Positions 11,800-22,489 of a stretch of DNA of 64,000 nt are shown one piece after another. A program made the translations under genes and the position numbers. The number at the start of each line of letters is the position of its first letter. Within the stretch, counting starts at the first letter, position 1. Under the pieces are notes generated by a model. It searched no databases, was not told the DNA's origin, and saw nothing but the letters and a program-made list of their open reading frames with translations. Source of the stretch: Dermanyssus gallinae (taxonomy: Eukaryota; Arthropoda; Arachnida; Mesostigmata; Dermanyssidae). The stretch lies in assembly GCA_003439945.1 (NCBI GenBank), contig QVRM01006574.1, forward strand, positions 1,117,501-1,181,500, given 5' to 3'.

Positions 11800-12085
11800 A
11801 GTTAGCTTTAATGCTTTCTATCAAAGCGCACAGTGCAATCCCAATTGGTGTGCACCAGTTGCGTGAAAAATAACGGCTTTGTTGTGATTGCATCCAATAT
11901 TTCCGACAAGGGGGAGGTGAAGAACCACGGGAGCAAAAAGAAAACCATGCTTCAACGTCGTTATCAGATGAAGCTGCTGAGAATACACGGCTAAGAGCCT
12001 CGGCCACTTGTCTCCTGACTGACTTTGGCACAATTCGAATTGGCCTGATGTGCCTTATAAAAACTTGCATATCCTCCGAAATTTG
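11800..12085 (-). pseudogene. N-terminal fragment of an RT retroelement, possibly same family as 17333
   Basis: Minus-strand frame HIRPIRIVPKSVRRQVAEAL then SRVFSAASSDNDVEAWF. After a frameshift near 11945 it reads LFAPVVLHLPLVG. The pattern VPKxxR...ALxxVxxxxxDxxxW...LFAPxVL resembles the region upstream of RT in elements like the one at 17333. By-eye similarity only. An adjoining frame up to 12380 is open but not recognisable. Confidence 0.45.
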
Positions 12086-12919
12086 CGCTGGTTACAAACA
12101 AGGGGCTCAAAGGTGGTCGGTATGGAGGAGGAACTCTCAGTGGCGGTCGGGTGTATTGCCCGTCGCATAGTAGACATTTAATAGTAGATGGAGTGGTGTG
12201 TGACGCTACTTTGCATTGAGCTGTGCGATCATGATCATTCATGATTGTACAAGTTGTCAAAAATTGTCCACTAGCGGTAGCAGATGTAACAGCGGCATTA
12301 CAAGCTCTAAAAAAAGCTCCGATTTTGGCCGATAAATCTGGGCCCAGAAACAATTTAAGACAGTCCGAGGGAGGCATCATCGTTCTCTCATAAAAGTGGC
12401 CACTTGTAATAATGTCTCACGTATGTACTTCTCTCTGTAAAGAGACTACTGTTGTCAAATGCTTCAAATGGTGTCATAGCCATAATCGTTATTTCTATTA
12501 CAAACGTTTGGTTCCTTTCCTAATACGGTCCAATATCGAACGACTCGGGACGACCCTTACTACTGTTGAGTGGAACCTACGAACAGCCCTCAGTCAGAAG
12601 GCAGATTAGGAGCGAAGAAAGATGGCAAAAAGCTTCTGTACTTGGCTATGTGTATTTTCAGTTCCATCGACAATCAACCGGAGTCTCTCGGTCGATTAAC
12701 TAGGCATGTATTCTTCGACAGAGCCGTATTGGGAGGCAGACCTTCGTAGATGTCCGCGCACACCGCACTCAGTACACCAATGCTCTCGCACACGATACGA
12801 ATGGGTTTATGCAACACTCACAGGTGGAAATAACTAAATAAATATATATATAGTTGTGCCTTCACACAGCAACACAGAGATGGCGGATACCGGATAGCTC
12901 GCTTTGCCAGTAACAGTAA

Positions 12920-13612
12920 CATTTCCGGTATCTGGGGCTTCGGCTTCATTATACTGGGGCGACCTTCACTGCTCACATCGTCGAGACAGCGCGCACAGCC
13001 CTAATTTCTCTTTATGGAGAAATAGGCGATGTCCGGCGACTGTCCGTCCCGACGGCATTAGCGCTTTTCTACCTCAAGGTTGTTCCGGCGCTGATGTATG
13101 GTCTTGACAGAGTATGGGAACATCTCACTCGGGCAAACTTTGGTTTGCTTGAAAGGTGTTTTACAATGTACATGAAGTGAGTACTTTGCCTGTCAATGCG
13201 GGCAAGGAGCCGCTTTGTGTACCTAATGTCAGGCTGTGCACCAGTTGTTGAGATCATTCGATTGAGGTTGAAGACGCCGCGTACAGTACCATTCGAGAGC
13301 TTTATCTCGGAATGGGAAAATAAAGTTGAACAAGTCCGACGAGAGGTCGGAGACCTGGATGTTTTCAGGGCCTTTCACCTCTGGTCTGGTCTTGCGTGTG
13401 ACAATCGCCACGTCTATACCAGATACATAGTTCATGGCTATCATCACCTGGTTTGTTCGAATACGAGCTTCCACGAAGAGTACACCGAGTGCGTCTGTCG
13501 ACTGTGCTCTCAGACGTGTACGAAGTTTCATGCATCTGCCTGCCTGGCCCTTGCGAAGAGATCACTGCACTGCCTCTCTTGTATAACATGCCGTGAGGAG
13601 CTGAGTGTATAA
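12920..13612 (+). pseudogene. LINE reverse-transcriptase C-terminal fragment, one nonsense codon
   Basis: 231 codons open except for one TGA in MYMK*VLCLS (about 13178-13180), probably CGA to TGA. It begins FRYLGLRLHYTG, the late-RT block (F/YKYLG), then VVPALMYGLDRVWEH, LLERCFTMYMK and SRFVYLMSGCAP. A Cys/His cluster follows, TRYIVHGYHHLVC...ECVCRLCSQTCTKFHASAC, of the kind after RT in arthropod LINEs. The frame ends TAA 13612. AATAAA follows at about 13663. A 5'-truncated copy; the intact frame implies a young insertion. Confidence 0.78.
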
Positions 13613-13679
13613 TTGTATAATATGTATAATTGTTCATGTTATATGCATACTCAATATGAGTGAAATAAATACGATGATG

Positions 13680-13980
13680 AGTAACATTGACGACAACCAA
13701 AACAAAGAGAAAGAGTTTACAGTGCGGCCGCACCGGCTTATGGTTTTTCTCGTTTTATTGCAAACATGTAAAGAAGACGTACAGAGCTAATGACGGCCGG
13801 GCGTCAAACAACATTCGAAGCGGTCGAAGAAAGGACACTTTTCATCGTTTCTTTTTTGCGCTGGTAGGCTATCCTTACACGATTTGTGTTTGTAGAAGTC
13901 TTGTACCACTGCGGCAGCACAATAGTAAAAATTCAAATAATATTGTTATTATTACTTATTCCTTCTCTCACTAGATATAG

Positions 13981-14013
<33 letters not shown>

Positions 14014-14433
14014 ATATATATATATTATATGTTAATACGTACACAGGTATGTGCACACACCAGTACTGTATGTGTATCCATATTTATACACCTATATGCG
14101 CGTATATATATATATATACATGTATATGGCGTTGCATAGCGGCGGACCGCGCCTGCTGGGTAGGTTGTCGCCGTACACACAAGAACGCCATTCACAACGC
14201 CTCCGATTAAAAGATGTACAGCGTATGCCTATGATGAATTTCGGTTCGTTTGTTCTAGTGGTCGTCCCAAAGACGGGCAGCAAAAAAGCACACACAAAAC
14301 TCTGCATGATCGCCATCCACACCGCCATAATACCTGATCACTCAACGACGCACGCATCGTCGTGCTACCGCTAATCGAACATTTGCAGTGCAAACCGATA
14401 CACTAACTATTGAACTAGCATTGGTGTCGCTAC

Positions 14434-14475
<42 letters not shown>

Positions 14476-14876
14476 AACATATGGCCGGAAGTAGTGATTA
14501 GCGCTATTCACTCGTTGTCGTCAAGCAATCGCACTGTTGCTAACGTCGTTATTATTATTATCATTATTATTCCTATCCTTATTATTACTACGGCAGATCC
14601 GCCGCCGCCACCACCGGCATCGCAACGGTTAACGGCACTGATGTTGTTCTTACTCGCAAAATCTTAAGATTTTCAAATACGATCAAGCTAGACTTATAGG
14701 CTACACGTTACAATTAACAGCCGCCATTACAACAGCCATCGTTCTTTGATTGACATACTGATGTCAGACATCTCTTGCATGACGACCCTACGTACTGATT
14801 TTATTCACTACTATTGGTTTCCCGCTTCCCTTGTATATCTCGTTCGTTCGCTCTCTCTCTCCCTCTTTCTTTGTCA

Positions 14877-14971
<95 letters not shown>

Positions 14972-16370
14972 ACAAAAAGCAGGCTAGGCTGTCATTATCT
15001 TCGCCCATAAGTCTGCTGGCTTATCGTCGCAAACTTATGTCTAGAAAATCACTTCCGGGCTGCCTGCTGCCACAACCTCCTTCCTACTACAGTCGTCAGC
15101 CAGTACGTAGCAGCTAATAATATATAATAATAATAATAATAATAACAATTAGCAGCAATTTGACATTAGCGGTCGTAGAAACGTAGAAAGATAAAGGGGC
15201 ATCCCGTTCTTTCAAGAAATAGAACGGGGTACTGGACAACGAGAATATTGTCGTACTTCCTCATCCTGTACTGACTGTGTGGTGTTTTGCTGTCGGACAT
15301 TTCACTGTGCGGCGGCTGAATGTCACAAGTACTGTCGCGTGTTTAGAGTATAAATAATCGTCAGGTGTGGAACGACCCGTTCTCCAGAGGATAAAATCCT
15401 GCCCCCTCCTCCCATTACTCTTTGATAGAGCTAACAATGGCCCGATCAGTGAAACAGCCACGTCCGCTGGTCGAGAATGTGATTGGTGATCTTGTCGTTG
15501 AGACTTGAGTCTTCGCCGCTGTGTGAATTCGTGAATCGTGGTTTCTCAGCTCTGTTCAGCCCACACTCACAAGTGTTGCCATCGTTATAGTGTTGGCAAA
15601 TTACAGTTGCTGCTACACTGCTATTCTACTTTGATTAGCCCCCCTTTTTTCTTTTTTACTTGAGTGCAAAGCCTCTTTCTCACGCTGCCACGTGTTTTGC
15701 ATGCGCGTACATGTAAAGTGTAGCTAGTAGCAATAATGCCGGCCGCCGCTAATGGGCCGTCTAATAAACGTCCGTCGGCAGTGTCGATCAAAAGGCAAAG
15801 GTAAAAGGTTTTAATAAAAGAACTTTCGTGCTAACAGAGCAATTTCGTACGCACACAAATCTTTGCCATTTTTCACACACACGCATATATATATATATAT
15901 ATATATGCATATATATATATATATATACATACATATATATTGTATTCATCAAAGTTCTCAAACATCCATTTATCAACATATACATCCATACGCACAAACA
16001 CCCGCATACCTATCTATACACACGCTCAGATCTAAAATTGAATATCGTGCTAAAAACAACAACAATGATAATAACAACAACAAATAATTATCTCATACCA
16101 TGCACTTGCCACCATAGAGCAACACGGAAAATCAGCACGGAAGGCGGAGGCTGCCAAGTTCATCTGACATAACTTGGTTCATCTCACAGCGTCGTTTCTG
16201 AACGTAAACTGTAGACACTACATACAGTGCTGCTATTACAACTGCGAATACAACTACTATGAAGTAATGAAGTCCTATTAGTAAGTAAGCAGTCGTGGCA
16301 GCAGCAGCCGCAGCAGTAGTAAAACAAGTTGTAGAAACAATTCGCTATACTAGTAAAGTGGTTCTCGCTC
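13680..16370. other. 3' flank of SPTLC2, microsatellite-rich, no gene seen
   Basis: (TA)n tracts at 13978-14033, 14434-14474, 14879-14968 and 15887-15930, and an (ATA)n at 15120-15145. The first few hundred bases next to 16374 should include the SPTLC2 3' UTR. Confidence 0.5.
14879..14968 (+). repeat. (TA)n microsatellite, 90 bp
   Basis: Uninterrupted TA for about 45 units, followed by ATAATAACAA. Confidence 0.97.
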
Positions 16371-16373
16371 GTA

Positions 16374-17153
16374 TCAGTATTCGATGACCTCGGTAGGGTC
16401 GCGACGCCGCCTGCTCTGCTTGAGGTGAAGCCGGTCGCCCACCCGGTCGATGCACTCGAGCGAGTGATCGAGCATCTCGCGGGTGTGCGCCGCGCTGAGA
16501 CAGAAACGCACCCGCGACTCGGTGAGCGGCGTGGCCGGATAGCCGACGCCCACCGTCGCGACCTTCTCGTCCATGAGGTCGCGGACGAACGCCGCGATCT
16601 TCGACGGCAGATAGAGCATGAGCGGGACGACGGGCGAGTCGTCGTTGCCGTAGATGATGAAGCCCATCTGCTTGAGTCGGCGGCGGAAGTAGCGCGTGTT
16701 GCGCGCGAGCACCTCGAGCCGCGTCGCGCCCTCGACGCTCGACATGATCTGCCGGCACGAGGTGATGATCTGGCGCGTGATGGGTGGCGCCATCGACGTC
16801 GCGTACGCGAAGCTGTACGACGTCGCCCGGATGTAGTCGACGAGCGGCTTTCGGCCGGCTATGTAGCCGCCGGCCGCGCCGAAGCTCTTCGTGAACGTGC
16901 CCATCAGTATGTCGACGTCGTTCGGGTCGGCGCCGTAGTAGTCGACGACGCCGCGGCCGTGCGAGCCGAGCGCACCGATCGAGTGCGCCTCGTCGAGGTA
17001 CAGGTAGGCTTTGTAGCGCTTCTTCAGCTCGATGACCTTCGGCAGGTCGATGATGGTGCCCTCCATCGAGTAGATGCCCTCGACGATGATGAGGATCTTG
17101 CGCCACGGCTCGCCCGTCTTCGGCTGGCCCTTACAGACGCTCTCGGAGAGCAC
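16374..17153 (-). CDS. SPTLC2: Serine palmitoyltransferase subunit 2, exon 2 (C-terminal catalytic half)
   Basis: Residues 381-639, ending in TGA at 16376..16374. The acceptor is gatttgcag|GTG at 17154/17153, and joining to exon 1 restores the family sequence [15 protein letters not shown]. Visible aminotransferase-fold features: [13 protein letters not shown], then [14 protein letters not shown] with the Asp (about residue 434) and His (about 437) that contact PLP. The PLP Schiff-base lysine sits in [14 protein letters not shown] (about residue 469). The tail [47 protein letters not shown] and [14 protein letters not shown] is typical of SPTLC2 rather than SPTLC1, which lacks the catalytic lysine. 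All key residues seem present, so the gene looks functional. Long open frames on the opposite strand and in other frames are shadows of its GC-rich codons. No convincing poly(A) signal was seen just downstream. Confidence 0.95.
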   Translation of the reverse strand: MLSESVCKGQPKTGEPWRKILIIVEGIYSMEGTIIDLPKVIELKKRYKAYLYLDEAHSIGALGSHGRGVVDYYGADPNDVDILMGTFTKSFGAAGGYIAGRKPLVDYIRATSYSFAYATSMAPPITRQIITSCRQIMSSVEGATRLEVLARNTRYFRRRLKQMGFIIYGNDDSPVVPLMLYLPSKIAAFVRDLMDEKVATVGVGYPATPLTESRVRFCLSAAHTREMLDHSLECIDRVGDRLHLKQSRRRRDPTEVIEY

Positions 17154-17304
17154 CTGCAAATCGAACACGACGGAGACGGGTCACGGAGGTGTGCAACGGG
17201 GGTGTAACGGTTGGTGCCAGTCAACATGCACTCGATCTCAAATGACGTGCGATTGATGCAACCAAAATAATAATATGAATAATTATCTCCAAAATGCTAA
17301 CATA

Positions 17305-17332
17305 TTAATAATAATAATAATAATAATAATAA
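17305..17332 (+). repeat. (AAT)n tract at the 5' edge of the retroelement
   Basis: ATATTAATAATAATAATAAT continues to 17332 and abuts the truncated RT frame. The same string recurs at 18935-18960. Confidence 0.92.
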
Positions 17333-18935
17333 TCAGCTAGTGGAGTGCAACAAGGCGATCCGCTTGGACCTGCTTTATTCAGCCTCGGGGTATCCAGTTT
17401 AGTGGCACGCATGAAGAGCTCTCTTAACGTTTGGTACCTAGATGACGCAACGATTGGAGGCCCACTTAATCTGGTTGTGTGTGATATTATCAACGTGCTG
17501 AATTTTGCAGAAGAGGGAGGCCTTAGCCTCAATGCCTCTAAGTGTGAAGTCATTACATTGGGAGGTAATGCCCAAGAACAGGATTAAGTTTTTAGGGCGG
17601 TTTCGAATGTCTTGCCAGAATCTAAGCGCGTTGACTTAGACGAGCTAAAGCTTCTGGGAGCCCCAATAAGCTTACAATAGATTTTAAAGACCCTTAAAGA
17701 CAAGTGCACTGGACTGAAGCAAATCCGCTCTCGCTTAACGGCGATGCATTCGCAAGCCGCTCTGTGCATCTGGAGATACAGCTTGGGCTCGCCAAAACTT
17801 AACTATACTCTGCGCACTTCACCAGCTATTAAATGTCACGAAGATCTTCAAGCTTACGACGATACCGCAAGAAGCATTTTAGGTGAGGTATTAAACGTCT
17901 ACCTGGATGATAATACTTGGAAAAGAGCAACCCTTCCAATTGCCGAAGGAGGACTTGGTGTTAGATCAGCGGCGGAGCTGGCTCCCATGTGCTAAGCCGC
18001 GTCTTTATTGGAATTTGGTGAACTCGCAAAAACGTTGGTCGAACCAGACATCCGCCAAGGAATCACAAGAGCCAAAGACGCTGCAGAGCTAATAGCTAGA
18101 CAAACAATCGGACCAGGCCCCTGGCAAGAACGTCCCACACAGCATACATTGGACTCCTACAGATGCAGCGCTGCAGCTAGAGAGCTGTTAGACAGCCTCC
18201 AATCTCTAATGGAAAAAGCTGTCTTTCTGGCAGCACGGGACACATTTAGTGGAGGCTTTCTAAAGTGTCTCCCTTCCTCGCAGCTGGGTACCATACTGGA
18301 CAACACCTCATTCCGCACGGTAACAGCTCTTCGAATAGGTGCCCCGGTTTGCAACCCCTACAGTTGCCGCGCATGTGGTACCACAGTAACTGAGGATGGA
18401 CTTCACCCTCTTAGCTGCATCAAAAGCCATGGTAGAGTTTCTGGACATGCTGAAGTCAATGTAATTATAAGAAGAGCCTTACGCAGAGTTGGTATACCAA
18501 GCACGCTCGAGCCCAGATTAAGACTTCATGACGACAAAAGAGATGCTTGGTATGGGATGCTACAGTGTCCTGTACAGTGGCTCCCTCGTATATACGCCAC
18601 AGTTCACTAGAAGCGGGATGGGTTGCCGAGCGCGCAGATAATGGGAAAAAACGCAAGTACCAAGAACTGAAGTCAAGTTATATCGTACTGCCAATATCTA
18701 TGGAAAAAATGGGTCCGGTAAGCAAGGGAAGCAAGAGATTCATCAGTGAGCTGGGCCAACGGATTACAGATCTCACAGGGAATCGGCGCGAAGGCGAGTT
18801 TCTACGGCAACTGCTGTCGCTTGCAGTGTGCCGAGGAAACGCCGGCTGTATTGTCGGTTCCATGGAATAATATTTTGGAGCTAGGGGAAGACAAGGAGTA
18901 CACGTTCACACCTCACAATTGTAATAATTAGACAA
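17333..18935 (+). pseudogene. Decayed non-LTR retroelement: RT, zinc finger, endonuclease-like C-terminus
   Basis: Antisense to SPTLC2 in its intron, 5'-truncated at the RT core. One frame runs 17333-18610: GVQQGDPLGPALFSL (RT motif), VWYLDDATIGGP (catalytic YxDD), then LKLLGAPIS, LRTSPA and LPIAEGGLGVRSAAELA. A CxxC-H-C zinc-binding block follows, CRACGTTVTEDGLHPLSC, then KSHGRVSGHAEVNVIIRRAL. In-frame stops lie at 17585, about 17678 and 17993. After a frameshift and small deletion near 18540, the other frame gives VWDATVSCTVAPSYI and ELGQRITDLTGNRREGEFL to 18870. The RPDG...WDxT arrangement suggests a restriction-like endonuclease, but the RPDG part is deleted. Family assignment (RLE-bearing LINE) is from memory of similar proteins. 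Confidence 0.82.
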
Positions 18936-18960
18936 TATTAATAATAATAATAATAATAAT
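18935..18960 (+). repeat. (AAT)n tract at the 3' edge of the retroelement
   Basis: ATATTAATAATAATAATAAT immediately after the element's 3' noncoding part; matches the 5' flank at 17305. Confidence 0.92.
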
Positions 18961-19075
18961 AGCATAGACAAATCACGGCTCGCCACACTGCACATGCAAT
19001 AGGGTGCGGCGAGGGGAAGGTATCACAGGAACATAGACAAAAAACGGTTTGTCCCGTTCATGCTGCGCATGCACA

Positions 19076-19117
<42 letters not shown>

Positions 19118-19453
19118 TGTATGGTGCGTGTACATTTGTATCACATTATGATACAACTTATCCATAATGTGACATAGGATTTGGTAAGAACCTGCGCGTA
19201 GCAAGGAACAGGACTGCGATGGATTGGATTTGTGTACTTTCACGTTGTCATCCGCCATGCAAACAGACTATTGATGAGCTTAGAGCGCGTCATAGTTTCA
19301 CGAATTACAGATTATTCAGATATTAGATCATTTAATTCTAATAGTATACAAGTGCTATAGCCTGTACATAAATGCATATATATATATATATATATATACA
19401 AACATATGTAATTAAATATGATACACAACTATATTTACTTACATGACCATATA

Positions 19454-20190
19454 CAGGGTGTACGGAAATTTTTTGAGAATCAATACTAATGGTAGAGCTC
19501 GTTAAAAGTATATATGTTTTCCAATGAAACATGGTCTCTAAGAAGCCTTGTTTTGGAGTGAGAGTTGAAATATTACAAATTGTGACACTGGTGTTTTTGC
19601 CAGACATAGGAGCATCACATGCGCTGTTGCGAGACCACTAGTTCTCCTATACAAAAACTAAGTAGATCGTCGTGTTCGTAAGAAAATTCTCACGGCTGTC
19701 GCGCAACATGTCGGCGGTAGTGAACGTCGCCACACAGTCACTTATTCATGCACTAAATCTCGACATGTTCGCCGAGAAATCGTATTTACTCCGCAACCAC
19801 GGCTCGAATTGACATACCAATTGCTAGCAAAATGATCGCCATGAAATGCTTTTGAATGGTCGTAGAGTTATGATTTTGAGGTATTGGACGTGAAGATTAA
19901 TTAAAGAACATACTTTTTGCAATTTCTCTTTTAAACGACTATGTTGCATTTTCTGCTCAGCGCTATATATGTTCTTCGGAAGAAGCAGGTTTTCTCACGA
20001 ACACCAGGGTATGCTTGGTTTTTGTCTAGGACAACTAGTTGCGTCGCAACAACACATTTTATGTTTCTATGTCGGGCAAAAACACCAGCGTCACAAATTG
20101 TAGTAATTGTAGTAAAAAATAGTCTCACTCCGAACAAAATGTTTGCTTTAACGAGCTCTACAATTCGTATTATCGATCCTCTGAAAATGT
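19454..20190. mobile_element. Foldback transposon copy 2, diverged, in SPTLC2 intron
   Basis: The left end CAGGGTGTACGGAAATTTTT and the internal tracts GTAGAGCTCGTTAAA, TGTGACACTGGTGTTTTTGCC and CAACATGTCGGCGGTAGTG match copy 1. The conserved central core lies at about 19686-19740 in the same orientation as copy 1. Internal deletions shorten it and the right end is eroded, so the right boundary is approximate. Confidence 0.8.
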
Positions 20191-20714
20191 TCGGATATAT
20201 ATATATATATATATACATGCATCAAGCTCATGCCATCCTGCAATACTCTGCCCCAGATGAGCCGGAAGCAAAGGAAAGATAAGTAGCAGGGACTGACTCA
20301 TCAACGTCGCTCAGGTGGCTTAACCACAGGTGTGGGCTTCTAGTGAGTCCATGTGACTCACTAGAATGGATCACAGTAATTGGCGATGAACTAACAGGTG
20401 AGAACTGGCCTACTAAGGAGTGGGCACGGGAGAATACAGTAATTACCTGCGAACGCGTGGTAACTCGTTTAATTTAATCATCGTGAAGACTCGTTTAATT
20501 TAATCTTCTATTGACTACTACTACTGAATAGACGGTAATTATCAACTTGCAGACCGCTGCTCTTACAGCCCAATGCCGAAAACAGGACCCATTGACACGG
20601 AAAGTTTCCGCCCACACAGCCAACAATTACATGAAGCACACGGAGCGCTCAAGCAAAATTGCAAAGCCCGGGAGGAAGCCCGTGAAAACGTGGCGGCATA
20701 CTGTCACCTTGGCT

Positions 20715-20764
<50 letters not shown>

Positions 20765-21176
20765 AATCATAACCTTTTTACATCAAATGGATTCCACTTT
20801 CAAATGAACTACCCACAGCACGAAACAAAGAGGTATGCAGACAGACAAGACTGTTACTGGTGTATTCATCGTCCTCCTCGTCAACAAACAGATGCGAGTG
20901 CCCGTTTCACACAAGCAACACAAGAAAAAGAGAACAAGAAAAGAAGACAAGGTAAACAACGGTGGAGCGATAGGAGCAAGAAGGATTCAAGCAAGACAGA
21001 CATTTGACCATGCTAACAACAGCACTGACAACAACAACAGCAGAAACAACAAAACCAACAACAATAGCAACAACAGCAACAACATCAAGGCGCTACCTGC
21101 AGACACTAGCGTGCTGAGTGGCAATTGTTCGCCGCAACGGGACCGCAAATTGCCGCCGCAACGGGACGCAACCTAC

Positions 21177-22316
21177 CTTTTCGAGGTGGCGCATGTTGTT
21201 GTGCTTGAACGTGCGCGTGGTGGCGCCCGACAGCTTGCAGCCGAGACACAGCGACGCGTGGTTGAGCTCGTCGGAGATGATGAGACAACCGGGCCCGACG
21301 AGCGCCGGGATGTTGGTCGAGTTGGTGGCGAAGCCCATGCCGACGACGATGGCCGCATCGACGCCGAGAAACTCGGCCAGCAGCCGCTCGAGCTCCACGT
21401 GCAGCTCGTGCGTGCCGAGCTCGTGCCGCGTGCTGCACAGCGAGTAGCCGTCGTCGCGCAGACACCGCTCGACCTGGTCGGCGCACTCGCCGTCGTTCTC
21501 GGCGAAGCCGAGGTAGTTGTACGAGCCGAGGTTGATGTAGGTCGTCTTCGTCGGCAGGTAGCGGAACGTCCAGTTGAAGTTGTCCGAGGTGCGGTCGCGC
21601 AGCGTGATCCGCGCGCCGGGCACCGACAGCAGCGGCAGGTTCCAGCAGTCGCGGATCGGCCGGTAGATGTTGCGCGTGTAGAACGCGTCGAACGACCGGT
21701 AGAGCGGCGGATAGCCGACGCGGTGCTGCTCGATCTGCGAGTTGACCTTCTCGAGGCCGAGCCGGCGCAGGATGTCGCGCATCGTGCCGAACACGTAGAG
21801 CACGACGTAGCTGAGCAGCGTCGCGTAGTACATGAGCCACGGCGTCGGCTCGAAGTCGTCCTCGTGCCGGCGGCCGACGTGAGGCGTCTCGTTGAGGTGC
21901 GCCCGGTCCGACGCGTCCATCACCGATGACGACGACGACGACGATAACTCGGCGTGGCTCGGCAACGATACGTGGTTTTCATCATCGTCATCGTTGTCGC
22001 CGCCGCCGCCGCCACTTCCGCGACCATTCATGATGCTGCCGCTGCTGCTGCTGCTGCTCGTGTTCGTGTGGATACCGGGCGGGCTACCGCCATTCAACTC
22101 TGACTTCATCGTCGTCGAGTTTAACGTTGTTTGTCTCAGCACGCCATTGCTCTGCTTATAGTGCTGCTGCTGTGGCGGCGGCGGCGGCTGCGACAGCTGC
22201 TGCTGCTGCTGCTGTTGAGGAGATTGTTGCTGATGACGAAGCCGGAGTTGGTCAGCGATCTTCAGTGAGTTGGTCTGCGTAACTACCGCTTCAGCGAGGT
22301 TACCGTCACGGCCCAT
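21177..22316 (-). CDS. SPTLC2: Serine palmitoyltransferase subunit 2, exon 1 (join with 16374..17153)
   Basis: N-terminal 380 residues of a 639-residue protein read as complement(join(16374..17153,21177..22316)). The enzyme is the PLP-dependent catalytic subunit of serine palmitoyltransferase: L-serine plus palmitoyl-CoA gives 3-ketodihydrosphingosine, the first committed sphingolipid step, at the ER membrane with SPTLC1. Residues 1-150 are low complexity (poly-Q, P, S, G, D), about 85 longer than the human N-terminus from memory. A membrane segment lies near 157-178 (LMYYATLLSYVVLYVFGTMR). Family blocks follow: VPGARITLRDR, NLGSYNYLGFAEND, CSTRHELGTHELH, GMGFATNSTNIPALVG, SDELNHASLCLGCKLSGA, FKHNNMRHLEK. 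ATG at 22316..22314 has a good context (gccATGG) and an in-frame TAG lies just upstream at about 22352. The exon ends AAG|gtaggt at 21177, phase 0. Codons are very GC-rich compared with flanking DNA. Confidence 0.95.
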
Positions 22317-22399
22317 GGCGTTGCCGGCGGTTGCCACCGCTTCGAGTGGCTATACAACAGACACCACACAGGCGCCGCTCTCAAGCGTACTAGTACTAA

Positions 22400-22475
22400 G
22401 TTGCTGGTTGTGGTGGTGGTCGTGGTGGTGGTGGTGGTGGTGATGATGATGATGATGATGATGATGATGACGACG
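22400..22475 (-). repeat. (GTG)n/(ATG)n tract in the SPTLC2 5' flank
   Basis: GTGGTGGTG runs into GATGATGATG about 90-160 bases upstream of the SPTLC2 ATG. On the gene's strand this is (CAT)n then (CAC)n, probably in the 5' UTR or promoter. The ATG triplets are on the opposite strand only. Confidence 0.9.
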
Positions 22476-22489
22476 ACTATGACGCTGTG

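Larger units (their letters stand above)
17154..21176 (-). other. Single intron of SPTLC2 (4.0 kb)
   Basis: Bounded by gtaggt (donor, 21176) and tttgcag (acceptor, 17154). It holds a decayed reverse-transcriptase element on the opposite strand (17333-18935), a diverged foldback element (about 19454-20190), (TA)n tracts at 19079-19113 and 20718-20762, and CAA-rich sequence next to the donor (21005-21110). I see no further coding exon. The protein block order is continuous across the junction. Confidence 0.88.

Noticed and set aside
16345..17106. 253-codon open frame, minus strand, alternative frame of SPTLC2 exon 2
   Set aside because: Out-of-frame shadow rich in Arg/His/Ala; the SPTLC2 frame has all catalytic motifs.
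16425..17207. 260-codon open frame on the plus strand
   Set aside because: Antisense shadow of SPTLC2 exon 2; Arg/Val/Asp-rich composition results from the GC-rich codons of the real gene.
20835..21929. 364-codon open frame on the plus strand
   Set aside because: Mostly antisense to SPTLC2 exon 1, with a CAA-repeat leader. No independent domain.
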